Source of the DNA: Phenylobacterium sp.
GTDB taxonomy: Bacteria > Pseudomonadota > Alphaproteobacteria > Caulobacterales > Caulobacteraceae
Assembly (NCBI RefSeq): GCF_030698145.1
Contig: NZ_JAUYNW010000011.1
Span: 33,954-97,953 of the forward strand
Direction of reading: 5' to 3'
DNA: 64,000 bases
In this document: in pieces, positions 1 to 8,007 of the stretch
Layout: every line of letters starts with the position of its first letter
How positions within the stretch are numbered: the stretch's first letter is position 1
Notes under the pieces: generated by a model
What the model was told of the DNA's origin: nothing
Seen by the model: the letters and a program-made list of their open reading frames with translations, nothing else
The model's database searches: none
Position numbers and translations under genes: made by a program

Positions 1-785
1 TCGCCCATCCGGGCGGACATCGGCCGGGCTTCCCCGCCGACCGCGAGGGCTGCGGCGACGAGGCCGACCTCGTCGGCGGTGACGACAATGGCCCCATGGG
101 GCGCAGCGGCCGCGGCGTCGGCCAGCGGGCCCTCGAACACTGTGCGCCCGCCTCCCAGCATGACCACGTGGTCGCAAAGGCTTTCGGCGGCCGACATCGA
201 ATGGGTGGAGAACAGGATGGCGCCGCCTCCGGCGCGGAATTCGGCGAACAGCGACAGGATCTCGCTCTGCGCCACCGGATCGAGACCCGAGAGCGGTTCG
301 TCGAGGATCAGGAGGTCGGGCGCGTGGGCCAGGGCGCAAAGGATCTGCACGCGCTGGGCGTTGCCCTTCGACAGTTCGCCGATCCTGGCGCGCCGGCGAT
401 CCCCCAGGCCGATCCGCTCCAGCAGGCGATCGGCCGCCGACAGGGCCTCGCGCTTGGTCAGGCCCTTCAGCCGGGCGTGGAAGGCGATGGCCTCTCTCGC
501 CCGCTCGCGCGGAAACAATCCCCGCTCCTCGGGCAGGAACCCGACCCGGCGCCGCGCCTTGGGGCCCGCGGGTTCACCAAACAGGTCGATGCGTCCGACG
601 TCCGGCGTCAGCAGGCCCAACACGCAGCGCAGCGTGGTGCTTTTGCCCGCGCCGTTGACGCCGATGAAGCCTGTGATGCTCCCGGCCCGCACGGACATCG
701 AGACACAATCGACGCCGCCACCGCCCGCGAACCGCTTGGCGAGGCGCTCGACACGCAGGACGTCCAGTGTTTCCGAAGCGCTCAC
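1..785 (-). CDS. ABC transporter ATP-binding protein (C-terminus cut by window edge)
   Basis: Cytoplasmic ATPase subunit of an ABC exporter, read on the minus strand from a GTG at 785 (protein begins MSASETLDVLRVERLAKRF). Visible motifs in order are Walker A GVNGAGKST near residue 45, signature LSKGNAQ, Walker B LLILDEP followed by SGLDP, and the H-loop STHSMS. The gene continues off the left edge. The order and the short GNAQ signature resemble the NatA/multidrug exporter ATPases that carry a C-terminal DUF4162-like extension and pair with a separate permease. The permease would lie outside the window. Family assignment is firm; the substrate is unknown. Confidence 0.9.
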   Translation of the reverse strand, partial: MSASETLDVLRVERLAKRFAGGGGVDCVSMSVRAGSITGFIGVNGAGKSTTLRCVLGLLTPDVGRIDLFGEPAGPKARRRVGFLPEERGLFPRERAREAIAFHARLKGLTKREALSAADRLLERIGLGDRRRARIGELSKGNAQRVQILCALAHAPDLLILDEPLSGLDPVAQSEILSLFAEFRAGGGAILFSTHSMSAAESLCDHVVMLGGGRTVFEGPLADAAAAAPHGAIVVTADEVGLVAAALAVGGEARPMSARMG

Positions 786-949
786 GCATCCATTACGCCG
801 CGTTGGAGTTTAGCTTTTGCTAACGCTGGTTAAGAACCGCGCATCTGCCGAAACAGTCGTGCGTAGCCTATCGTCGCACCCTCATATTGCTGGTTGGCGG
901 GACCGGTTAGTTGGGGTTTATTTCGCCCGTACACCGCCGGAGCGCCAAA

Positions 950-1138
950 GTGTCCCGAATCAAGCGCCTAGCGCCCTATTTCCTGGTCGGCCCGATCAGC
1001 GGACCGCTGCTGGCCGGCGTGGTGATCAACTATCAGGGCGGGCGCCCGGTGCTGGGTTCGCTCTACATGATCGTGTTGGCGCAATATGTGCTCCTGCTCC
1101 CGGCGATGACGGCGAAGCTGAGCCTGGCGCTCGTCTAG
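950..1138 (+). CDS. Small hydrophobic membrane protein, uncharacterised
   Basis: A 62-residue protein starting at GTG 950, with a GGAG ribosome-binding site about 7 nt upstream. It reads MSRIKRLAPYFLVGPISGPL and continues through two hydrophobic stretches (about residues 8-25 and 37-58). The positively charged N-terminus and two predicted helices suggest an inner-membrane protein with both ends on the same side. It diverges from the ABC ATPase. No family recognised. Codon use looks like the neighbouring genes, so it is called as real, though it is short. Confidence 0.6.
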   Translation: MSRIKRLAPYFLVGPISGPLLAGVVINYQGGRPVLGSLYMIVLAQYVLLLPAMTAKLSLALV

Positions 1139-1150
1139 GTAGCGGTGACC

Positions 1151-1175
1151 GCCTGAAGTGGATACCGGTTCAGGC
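1151..1175. repeat. 25-bp imperfect palindrome, exact inverted copy at 30385-30409
   Basis: The 25 bases here (GCCTGAAGT...TTCAGGC) are the exact reverse complement of 30385-30409. The ends are self-complementary (GCCTGAA/TTCAGGC). Both copies are intergenic and end next to a CTAG-bearing hairpin arm. This marks a dispersed repeat family of the genome. Confidence 0.8.
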
Positions 1176-1201
1176 GCCCGTCAAGCTCTAACACTTTGAA
1201 T

Positions 1202-1253
1202 TAGAGCCTTTTTGATCCTTTCGAGTGATTCCATTCGAAAGGAAAAGGCTCTA
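1202..1253. repeat. Nested inverted repeat; dispersed element and likely terminator
   Basis: Perfect 11-bp outer arms TAGAGCCTTTT (1202-1212) and AAAAGGCTCTA (1243-1253) enclose a second pair CCTTTCGA (1217-1224) and TCGAAAGG (1235-1242). The right arm supplies the TAG stop of the TadE-like gene on the minus strand. The T/A-rich arms would form a strong hairpin that could end transcripts from both sides. Confidence 0.7.
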
Positions 1254-1637
1254 GCCCGCATAGACCGGATAGCAGGCGGACGCCGACAACGGGATCGTTG
1301 TCGAGGTCAGGCCTGTCGTGAAATCATAGTCCACCGAGCCGACCACCCGGCTTCCGCAGGCCTCCGTCGTCAGCGCGAAGGTCAGGCCGTCCGCCGGGCC
1401 GCGATAGCGCGCCTCCGCATAGGCCTGAAGCGTCCCGGCATCGGTGCAGACCGTGGTCTTGACCGAGGCGCAGCGGGCGGCGTCCTCCACCGCGAAGTTC
1501 AGGGTGGAGTAGACGTACATCATCAGGCCGACATTGATGGTCCCGATGGTCAGCAGGATCAGCAGCGGCAGGACCAGGACGAACTCGGCGGCCGATGCGG
1601 CCCGCTCGTCTCGCAAGATGGCCTTTAACGCCCTCAT
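1251..1637 (-). CDS. TadE-like Flp pilus assembly protein
   Basis: Small pseudopilin-type protein of the Flp/Tad pilus system, anchored in the inner membrane by one N-terminal helix. From ATG 1637 it begins MRALKAILRDER and then has the TadE-type AAEFVLVLPLLILLTIGTI helix near residues 15-35; the remainder is periplasmic with several cysteines. The stop of the upstream pilus gene lies 2 nt before this start. An in-frame ATG at 1658 would add seven residues and overlap that gene; the later start gives the usual TadE N-terminus. The stop codon is inside a palindromic repeat. Last gene of a three-gene operon. Confidence 0.8.
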   Translation of the reverse strand: MRALKAILRDERAASAAEFVLVLPLLILLTIGTINVGLMMYVYSTLNFAVEDAARCASVKTTVCTDAGTLQAYAEARYRGPADGLTFALTTEACGSRVVGSVDYDFTTGLTSTTIPLSASACYPVYAG

Positions 1638-1639
1638 GA

Positions 1640-2200
1640 TCAGCTCAATCGCATCCATGCGGTACGGGTGATCGGGGTTTCCAGCAGGCTCACCACGCTG
1701 ACGGCGGGAAACACCGGCGTGTAGTCGAACGACACGGTCACCTGGATGTAGTCCGCCGGCTCGGTGGTGCTGCCGCCGATCACCGAAGCGCAGGTGAAAG
1801 GCGTCGGCTTGGTGGGCGGTGAACCGATCGTCCCCTCCGTACCCACCGGCAGAAGATCACCCGAACCGTTCACGCAGTAATAGTTCTCGACGGGTGAGCC
1901 CGCGACGACGGTGACATAGGAGCCCAGGGACGTGGACTGAGCGGCCGTGGTGATCGTTCCCGCCAAGTCGCCGCAGTTCTCCACCGCCGGCAGCTTGGAG
2001 CCTTCGTCGCAGGATGACCAGGCCGCCTGGACCGCCGCCTGGGCGGCGATCTCAAGCTGCATCTTCTGGAAGATATAGACGCCCACATCCACCGCGCTCA
2101 GCAGCGGGAAGATCAGCAGGCTGAGCCACAGCACGAACTCCGACGCGGCCGCGCCGTGGGTGTCGCGGAGGAATGTGGGCCTGGACCGACGCGCCGTCAT
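1640..2200 (-). CDS. TadE-like Flp pilus assembly protein (second copy)
   Basis: A 186-residue TadE-family pseudopilin. The N-terminus MTARRSRPTFLRDTHGAAAS leads into the conserved Glu-Phe-Val and hydrophobic helix (about residues 18-42) typical of the family. The periplasmic part contains four or more cysteines that could form disulfides. Its ATG overlaps the stop of the TadG-like gene as ATGA (2197-2200), so translation is probably coupled. It differs clearly from the shorter TadE-like neighbour, so the two are paralogs rather than a recent duplication. Confidence 0.8.
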   Translation of the reverse strand: MTARRSRPTFLRDTHGAAASEFVLWLSLLIFPLLSAVDVGVYIFQKMQLEIAAQAAVQAAWSSCDEGSKLPAVENCGDLAGTITTAAQSTSLGSYVTVVAGSPVENYYCVNGSGDLLPVGTEGTIGSPPTKPTPFTCASVIGGSTTEPADYIQVTVSFDYTPVFPAVSVVSLLETPITRTAWMRLS

Positions 2201-3585
2201 TGGACCAGCGCCTGGCGGCTGTTGGTGCCCGGGATGGTCGGCAGGACCAGGCCCGCCTCCAGACAGTCGCTGGTGGCGTTGTTGAATACGGCGCCGGTTC
2301 CGCTGGCCAGGATCGTCCTGGCCACCACGCCCAGGCAGCTCAGGCCGCCCGAGTGCAGGTTGATGGCGCCGCGGATATCGAAGTCAGCATTGGGAAAGTA
2401 GATGAGGCCCTGGATATTCAAGGTCGGGTCGTTGCCGTGATACGTGTAGTTGAGCAGGTTCTTACTCCCGTTCAGGCGTTTGTCCTGCATCATGGCCACG
2501 CCGGAGAAATCACCGCTCGTCGGCGCGGCGATGTCCAGGGTCCCACTCCCTGTGAGATAGTGCTCGTAAGTGGTCGACCCGGTGTTCGTGGGCTCAAAGG
2601 CCGTGAAGATGATCGTCAGGCTTGCGCCGGGGGCGGTGCTCAACGTGAACCCGTTGAGGTTTAGCGAGCCGTTGTAGATCGCCAGGATGCTGTTGGCGGA
2701 ATTCACGGTGACGTTGCCCGTGAGCGTGGTGTTTCCGCACTTCTTCACGGCTGAGCTGAAACTCGTTCCGGCAGCCAGGGTAGCGCCCAGATAAACCCCT
2801 CCGCACGTATCGTTCGGGATCGGCGGATTGGCGTTCAGGGCCTCGTAGGGGTCGGCCAGGGGCGCCACGCCGGGCACCTCGGTGTCGCCGCAGCTCGAAC
2901 TGCCGACCGCGTAGCCGTAGTCGACACCGGTGTCCGACTGCGAGCCGTTGCAGACCGCGTTGCCGTTCGAGTGGATGTCGCAGCCGTCCAGGTCGAGGAA
3001 CGGGCCGCCGTTGATCCGCACAGCGTTCCCTCCCCCCAGGCCGATCAGGCAGAAGCCCGTCGCCGGGCCGCGCGGCCGCGCGATCGCCACGGCCCGGACG
3101 AGTTGGGCGGCGGAGCCGTCGCCCGTGACGGAGTCACCGTCGAAGCCGACGATGCGGACCAGGCCGATCCGCGCCATGCGGGTGATGGTCACGCTGTAGC
3201 AATTGGTGTCGCCGTTGGGACAGGTCGCGGTGTTGCTGGCGGTCACGGTCGTGTCGGCCTCGCCGTTCACGAACCCGAACTCGGACGCCACCGACGCGGC
3301 CTCCGCATCATAATAGGGCGTCATCGCCGTCACGCAGGAGGCCTCGGAGGCGTCGCACCCGTTGGTCGCCGCGGCCAAGGCCGCGGAATCCGCCGCGTTC
3401 TGCATCGAGCGCTGCGCGAAGAACCAGCCGGAGGCCTCGGTCGCCAGGCCCAGGACGGCGATCATCGGAATGAGCATCAGGGTGAGCATCGGGCTGACCG
3501 CGCCACGCCGGTCGACCATCAGTCGCGTCAGCGGGCGGAACATTCGCCCGATCATCCGCCCCGTCCCTGCCCGTTCCCTGTTCAT
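2197..3585 (-). CDS. TadG-like pilus assembly protein with C-terminal beta-repeat region
   Basis: Pilus-assembly protein of the TadG type. It begins MNRERAGTGRMIGRMFRPLT and has one N-terminal membrane helix within a VSPMLTLMLIPMIAVLGLAT stretch, followed by the NAADSAALAAA motif that defines Tad/TadG-like N-termini. The C-terminal 300 residues are rich in Gly, Asn and Thr with repeated short strands (NTTLTGNVTVNSANSILAIY), suggesting a surface beta-helix instead of the usual von Willebrand A domain. The ATG at 3585 was chosen; an upstream in-frame GTG at 3651 would add an arginine-rich leader without a clear ribosome-binding site. First gene of the pilus operon. Confidence 0.75.
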   Translation of the reverse strand: MNRERAGTGRMIGRMFRPLTRLMVDRRGAVSPMLTLMLIPMIAVLGLATEASGWFFAQRSMQNAADSAALAAATNGCDASEASCVTAMTPYYDAEAASVASEFGFVNGEADTTVTASNTATCPNGDTNCYSVTITRMARIGLVRIVGFDGDSVTGDGSAAQLVRAVAIARPRGPATGFCLIGLGGGNAVRINGGPFLDLDGCDIHSNGNAVCNGSQSDTGVDYGYAVGSSSCGDTEVPGVAPLADPYEALNANPPIPNDTCGGVYLGATLAAGTSFSSAVKKCGNTTLTGNVTVNSANSILAIYNGSLNLNGFTLSTAPGASLTIIFTAFEPTNTGSTTYEHYLTGSGTLDIAAPTSGDFSGVAMMQDKRLNGSKNLLNYTYHGNDPTLNIQGLIYFPNADFDIRGAINLHSGGLSCLGVVARTILASGTGAVFNNATSDCLEAGLVLPTIPGTNSRQALVQ

Positions 3586-3848
3586 GACAGCCCGCCCGTC
3601 CCGCAGCCGACGCCGCAAGAATGGCGCCAAGCCAACACGAAAGTCTAGCACAGCTTACAGTTACGCTTTCAACTATTCGCAATCTCGATTCCGAAACAAC
3701 CGCAGACAAATCACGAGCGATAATTTCTTAACGCAAAACTTAACAGGCAGCACACGACTGAACCTATCAGCGTATTCAGGGCATGATCCGCCACTGGAAC
3801 CTAGCGTCGAGAGCCGATTTCACGGCACGCGTTGCAATCAGGCGGCGA

Positions 3849-4535
3849 TTAGTCGAGGCAGAGCCTGTAACCCAGCCCGGCTTCAGCGATCAGGAACCGC
3901 GGCGCGGCGCCTTCCGGCTCGATTTTCCGCCGAACCTGCCAGGCCAGGACGCGTACATTCATGAAGTCTGCGTCGCTGCCGCGGCCCCAGATCGCCTCGA
4001 TGATCCGCTCATGGGACACGATCGCGCCCTCAGCCTCCATCAGCAGTTGGAGGAGCTCCGTCTCCTTCTTGGAGAGGCGGATGGACTCTCCGTCGACGAT
4101 CGCGCGGCGGGTGGCCGGGTCGATCTGAAGGCCGGCGGCCCGCGGCTGCTGGCTGGTCGGACATACTCGCGGCGGCCGCAGCGCCACGCGGATTCGCGCC
4201 AGCAATTCGCCCATGTCGAACGGCTTGGCGAGATAGTCGCTGGCTCCAAGGTCCAGGGCCGCGATCTTCTCTTTCTCGGACCCCCGTGCGGAGATCACCA
4301 GGACCGGCGCGCGGGAGATGGCGCGCGCCTGGTCGATCACCTCTTTCCCGTCCATGTCGGGCAGGCCGAGGTCCAGCAGCACGACCCCGAACTCATGCAG
4401 GATCATCTGCTCCAGGGCCTCCATGCCGGTCTTGGCGGTGAACACCTGGTAGCCGGCCTGGATCAGCGTCGAGCGCAGCATGCGCAGCAGCTGTTCTTCA
4501 TCCTCGACGATCAGGATCTTCGCGTCGCTGCTCAT
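3849..4535 (-). CDS. OmpR/KdpE-family response regulator
   Basis: DNA-binding response regulator of 228 residues. The receiver domain shows the acidic pocket (VEDEE, residues 10-14), phospho-acceptor Asp55 in LLDLGLPD and Lys104 in LAKPFD. A winged-helix OmpR/PhoB domain follows, with the RVLAWQVRRKIEP recognition region near residue 200. Sequence style is closest to KdpE. Its ATG overlaps the stop of the upstream kinase gene (ATGA, 4532-4535). No kdpFABC potassium-pump genes are in the window; pilus genes follow 263 bp downstream, so the target may not be potassium transport. Confidence 0.88.
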   Translation of the reverse strand: MSSDAKILIVEDEEQLLRMLRSTLIQAGYQVFTAKTGMEALEQMILHEFGVVLLDLGLPDMDGKEVIDQARAISRAPVLVISARGSEKEKIAALDLGASDYLAKPFDMGELLARIRVALRPPRVCPTSQQPRAAGLQIDPATRRAIVDGESIRLSKKETELLQLLMEAEGAIVSHERIIEAIWGRGSDADFMNVRVLAWQVRRKIEPEGAAPRFLIAEAGLGYRLCLD

Positions 4536-6436
4536 TCGCCGGCCCCCGCCAAAGGCAGACTGATCGACACCACCAGGCCGCTTTCGCCATCGTCGCGATT
4601 GCGCGCCTCGACCGAACCACCCAACATTTTCACAAGACTCCGAGTGATGTAGAGGCCCAGGCCAAGACCCGGGGCCTTGGCGGCGTGGCTGCGGAAGAAG
4701 CGATCGAACATGCGCCCCTGGCTGGAGACCGGCACGCCGGGCCCCTGATCTGTGACCTCGAACACCATGTGGTGGCCGGCGCGGCGGCTGCGGACATCCA
4801 CCAGAGATCCCTCTGCGCTGAACTTGATTGCGTTCTCGAGCACGTTGCCGAAGACCTGCGCCAGGAGCGCGCCGTCGGCCCGCACGGGGGCGGGATCGAT
4901 CTTCACATGCAGGAAGCGACGCGAACCGCCGGCCTCGCCGAAGGTCTCCCAGACATCGTAGATCAGCGGCTCCACGCTGAGGTCGGTGAGCGTCACGTCG
5001 ATCGAACCGGACTCCAGCCGCGCCACGCTCAGGAAGTTTTCCACATAGCGGTTCAGCCGGTTCGCCTGCTCCTTGATGATCAGCAGGAATTCACGCCGCG
5101 CGCCCCGATCGTGCTGTTCCGGCAGATTGAGGACACTTGTCACCGAGCCGAGGATTCCGGCGAGCGGCGAGCGGAAGTGGTGCGACACCGCGTCGAGCAG
5201 GATGGTCCGCAGGTGTTCCGTCCTGGCGACGAACTCCATTTCCGACTTCTCGACATTAAGCCGGGCGCGAACGAGCGCCGAGGCGCCCAGGTCGATCAGC
5301 GAGACCGCGACATCGTCGCCGATGCGCGCGCCGCCGCGGCCCTGCGGGAAGGCCCATTGGACATAACCGACATCACGGCCGTCGGCGGTGAGCGTCCGCG
5401 CCCGCCACTTGCTTCCCTGAGCCGGAAGGGGGGCGTTCGGGCTGGGAGGCGTCGGTCCGCCCGCCGTCCTCAGCACCACGGTCCTGGTCTCGTCGCTCAG
5501 GTGGACCATGCCGCCGTCGGCGATCTTGACCAGGCTGTCGAACAGGACCCGGCGGATCGCGCTCTCGTCGGCGCCCGCCGTCAGGTCTCGGCTTGCGGCG
5601 ACCAGGGTCTCCAGCGACCGCCGCTGATGCGCCAGGCCGTCGGCGAGTCTGCCCACGCCCCAGCCGAAGGCGGCGAACGCGACCAGATGGAAGGCTATCT
5701 CGATGGGATCGGGCCTCAAGGCCGCGGCCTCCACGACCGGGAAGGCCAGCGCCGCGAGGATCGCCTGGATTCCCGCCGCCAGGCCGAGGCGCGCGCCGAG
5801 CACGCTGGCCACGACCAGCACCGATCCGAGCAAGACCAGGAGCGCGGCGGTGGCTCCGAAGGCGCCGCCCATGACCTGGACCGCGGCCCAGCCCGCGCCG
5901 AGCACCACGAAGGTGATCGCCGTCCGCCGGATCTCCTCGACGATCGGCTGGCGACTGGTCCTGGTCGCCTCCCGTTCGGCGCGATGGAAGAACGCCCCCA
6001 GGGCCGGGCCCGAGGCGTGGGCCGAAAGCGGTTGTCCCGCGGCCAGCAAGGCCTGGGCCGCATCGCCTCGCCGGCGGGAATAGTCAGTATAGGCGCCGGT
6101 GAAGATCACCACGCTACCAAAGAGCAGGAGCAACAGGCCCTGTTCGGACAAGAGGCCCGACGGGAGCAGGACGCCCCCCATGAGCAGCTTGAAGGCGACC
6201 AGCGCGCCCGCCCCGGCGAGCAGGCCATAGGTCAGACCGAACACGACGGCGATGACGAGAACCGCCGCCATCATGATCGCGCCGACGCGGCTGAGCTGCA
6301 GGTCCGTGAGCAGGGCCAACGAGATCGTGGTCGCCGAGGCCATGACGATCAGCGTGATCACGAAGCGCGCGATAGGGCTCTCGCGCGGCTGCGTCTTGGC
6401 ATCGGCGCCGAACGGCTGCTGGGGCGAATCGGTCAT
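4532..6436 (-). CDS. KdpD-like membrane sensor histidine kinase lacking the KdpD N-terminal domain
   Basis: Sensor kinase of 634 residues from ATG 6436 (MTDSPQQPFG, with AAGGA about 10 nt upstream). It has two blocks of hydrophobic helices (about residues 20-105 and 170-265) resembling DUF4118 units, a GAF-like linker, the H-box SHHFRSPLAG with phospho-His near 419, N-box NVLENAIKFS, and G-boxes DQGPGVP and GLGLGLYI. Classical KdpD is about 250 residues longer, with an N-terminal KdpD/Usp region holding a Walker motif; that part is absent here. It is translationally coupled to the response regulator. The signal sensed is unknown. Confidence 0.85.
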   Translation of the reverse strand: MTDSPQQPFGADAKTQPRESPIARFVITLIVMASATTISLALLTDLQLSRVGAIMMAAVLVIAVVFGLTYGLLAGAGALVAFKLLMGGVLLPSGLLSEQGLLLLLFGSVVIFTGAYTDYSRRRGDAAQALLAAGQPLSAHASGPALGAFFHRAEREATRTSRQPIVEEIRRTAITFVVLGAGWAAVQVMGGAFGATAALLVLLGSVLVVASVLGARLGLAAGIQAILAALAFPVVEAAALRPDPIEIAFHLVAFAAFGWGVGRLADGLAHQRRSLETLVAASRDLTAGADESAIRRVLFDSLVKIADGGMVHLSDETRTVVLRTAGGPTPPSPNAPLPAQGSKWRARTLTADGRDVGYVQWAFPQGRGGARIGDDVAVSLIDLGASALVRARLNVEKSEMEFVARTEHLRTILLDAVSHHFRSPLAGILGSVTSVLNLPEQHDRGARREFLLIIKEQANRLNRYVENFLSVARLESGSIDVTLTDLSVEPLIYDVWETFGEAGGSRRFLHVKIDPAPVRADGALLAQVFGNVLENAIKFSAEGSLVDVRSRRAGHHMVFEVTDQGPGVPVSSQGRMFDRFFRSHAAKAPGLGLGLYITRSLVKMLGGSVEARNRDDGESGLVVSISLPLAGAGE

Positions 6437-6501
6437 CGGCCAATCCTTGCCACCGCGGAAACGCAAGACTCGCCCGGATTCCTTGATGAGTCCGTAAGCT
6501 C

Positions 6502-6535
6502 GTCGCCGCGCGGCGACTGCGCCGACCGGGTCGGC
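6502..6535. promoter_or_regulatory. Two adjacent palindromes upstream of the kinase gene
   Basis: GTCGCCGCGCGGCGAC (6502-6517) is a perfect 16-bp palindrome. Three bases further is GCCGAC-CGG-GTCGGC (6521-6535). They lie about 65-100 bp before the kinase start, where an operator could sit. In GC-rich DNA such palindromes also arise by chance. Confidence 0.3.
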
Positions 6536-6983
6536 TAAGGCTGACATGTCGCCCTACCCAACCGCGGGCCGCAAGCCCCCAGACGCATGGCGCGGTCGCC
6601 GGCCGGATGATCGGAGCCTCGCAGCGTCACCGCCGCGAACAACCAACCGTCACTGGCACAGGCATTACGCATCGGCCGAAGACCCCGTCGCCCCAATATC
6701 CTTTAACAAGAGTATGAAATCGCTAGAATAGTAGCAATTAACGCCTGTTAAGGTTTTCACAACTCACGCGACTTGAGAGCGTATTGGCGGGTCACTTGAT
6801 AGTGTTTTTCAATATCTCAGACCTATCCGTTTTGGGAATTCGCGCCATCGATCACGCCAAAGATAGTATCGGCTGCGATGAGAGCTTCATCTAACTGAGG
6901 CTTGGACGGGTGACGACACCGGAATCCCCCCGACGATTTCCGCCAAAAAGGCGCCGTGGGCGCTGAACCGGGCGTCCAGACAT

Positions 6984-7014
6984 GAAGACGCCGCCGGTTG
7001 GGGGACCGGCGGCG
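6984..7014 (-). terminator. Hairpin downstream of the PEPxxWA gene
   Basis: A stem of about 14 bp pairs GAAGaCGCCGCCGGT with ACCGGCGGCGCTTC, with one bulged base and a G-rich loop. It lies 27 bp after the stop of the minus-strand gene. No clear T-run follows on the minus strand, so it is a hairpin of terminator type but not proven. Confidence 0.5.
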
Positions 7015-7040
7015 CTTCGATAGTTTGACGATCGCTTAGG

Positions 7041-7583
7041 TTAGGCGACAGCCATCTTGCGGCGGCTGGAGCGCGCCATCGAACCGACGGCGCCGAAGCC
7101 GATGATCATCATCGCCCAGGTGGCCGGCTCAGGAACTTCCGAACCCCGGACGCCCCAGAACGCGAGGTGCGAGACGTCGTGCTCGATGCCCTTCTTGTTC
7201 ACGAGGCCGGTGGTGGCCCAGTCGAAGGACGTCGAGGCGGTGTCCAGCTTGTAGAGCATGAAGCCGTCGGCGGCCTTCACGGCGAAGTACTGCACGAGGA
7301 ACGGGGCCAGGTAGGTCCCGGCGTGTTCTTCGTCCAGCAGCGAGGCGTCGACTTCACCCGCCAGCAGCGAGCTGAGGTCCAGCAGCGGAACGGGCGCGGG
7401 CGCCTGGCCGTTGTAGGCGACGTCGATCGCTTCGGCGTCGTTGGTGTTGCCGTCGAACAGGCAGCTCGTGGATTCCAGCGAGCAGGGATCGGTCAGCAGG
7501 GTCACGGTATCGGCGGAGGCGGTCGTCGCCCCGCCGAAAATCATAGCCGTCGCGAATGCGGCGGAAACCAGAAGCTTATTCAT
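7041..7583 (-). CDS. Exported PEPxxWA-CTERM sorting-domain protein
   Basis: Secreted protein of 180 residues. It starts at ATG 7583 with GGGGA upstream, has a signal peptide (MNKLLVSAAFATAMIFGGAT, cleavage after ASA), a middle region of unknown function with two cysteines, and a C-terminal tripartite tail: VPEPATWAMMII motif, hydrophobic helix and basic RSSRRK end. This is the alphaproteobacterial PEPxxWA-CTERM signal, recognised by an exosortase-type enzyme not present in this window. It is monocistronic with its own hairpin terminator. Likely an envelope or extracellular-matrix protein; the precise role is unknown. Confidence 0.85.
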   Translation of the reverse strand: MNKLLVSAAFATAMIFGGATTASADTVTLLTDPCSLESTSCLFDGNTNDAEAIDVAYNGQAPAPVPLLDLSSLLAGEVDASLLDEEHAGTYLAPFLVQYFAVKAADGFMLYKLDTASTSFDWATTGLVNKKGIEHDVSHLAFWGVRGSEVPEPATWAMMIIGFGAVGSMARSSRRKMAVA

Positions 7584-8007
7584 CGGTACAGTCCCCAAGT
7601 TATAACGCCGCCGAGCTGGCGAACCGGATTGGCACAGCGCCCCACAGCGCGCCCCCATCTCGACGTTCCGGGAGCAAGTATCGTACCACTCCCAATTGAA
7701 CAACCTGACTCAACCAGCGGTACCTCAGTCAATACCCAGAAACTTAATTTTCCTTAATATCTGAGTATTGTTGCGGCAATTTGAGAATTTTCTGCTCACG
7801 TCCGGACGGATTCAAGCCACCTAGTCGGGTGTTCGACACGGGCGCCATCGAGCCGACGTGGGGACCGAGCGCGGTCGTTGCGCTCCCCTCGAACCAAACC
7901 TGGCGCGCTGGCGAACATCGGCTTGCGCGTGTCGCCGCCAGGATGGATTCAGGAAGCAGCCAGTTTGTGAGTCTCGTTGGGACGGCGCCGGTTCAAGAGG
8001 GATCGCT
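7584..8007. other. 424-bp divergent intergenic region
   Basis: Lies between the PEPxxWA gene (minus) and exodeoxyribonuclease III (plus). It contains the AT-rich inverted repeat at 7730-7770 and presumably both promoters. No further gene is supported. Confidence 0.5.
7730..7770. promoter_or_regulatory. AT-rich inverted repeat in the PEPxxWA upstream region
   Basis: CAATACCCAG (7730-7739) and CTGAGTATTG (7761-7770) pair over 9 of 10 positions across a 21-bp AT-rich spacer. The site is about 147 bp upstream of the PEPxxWA start and could be a regulator-binding site. Confidence 0.35.

Larger units (their letters stand above)
6437..7040. other. 604-bp intergenic region between kinase and PEPxxWA gene
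   Basis: No convincing gene. The kinase-proximal part holds the palindromes at 6502-6535. The stretch 6680-6900 is clearly AT-richer than its surroundings and is the likeliest place for the two-component promoter. The right end holds the terminator hairpin of the PEPxxWA gene. A possible plus-strand reading frame at 6546-6731 has no ribosome-binding site and an arginine/proline-rich composition typical of non-coding GC-rich sequence. Confidence 0.5.

Noticed and set aside
817..1191. Plus-strand open frame over the start of the small membrane protein
   Set aside because: Other frame from the well-started 950-1138 gene; no ribosome-binding site and no protein-like features.
4685..6538. Long open frame of about 617 codons opposite the sensor kinase
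   Set aside because: Arg/Gly/His-rich composition of antisense GC-rich coding DNA; the kinase on the other strand has full family motifs.
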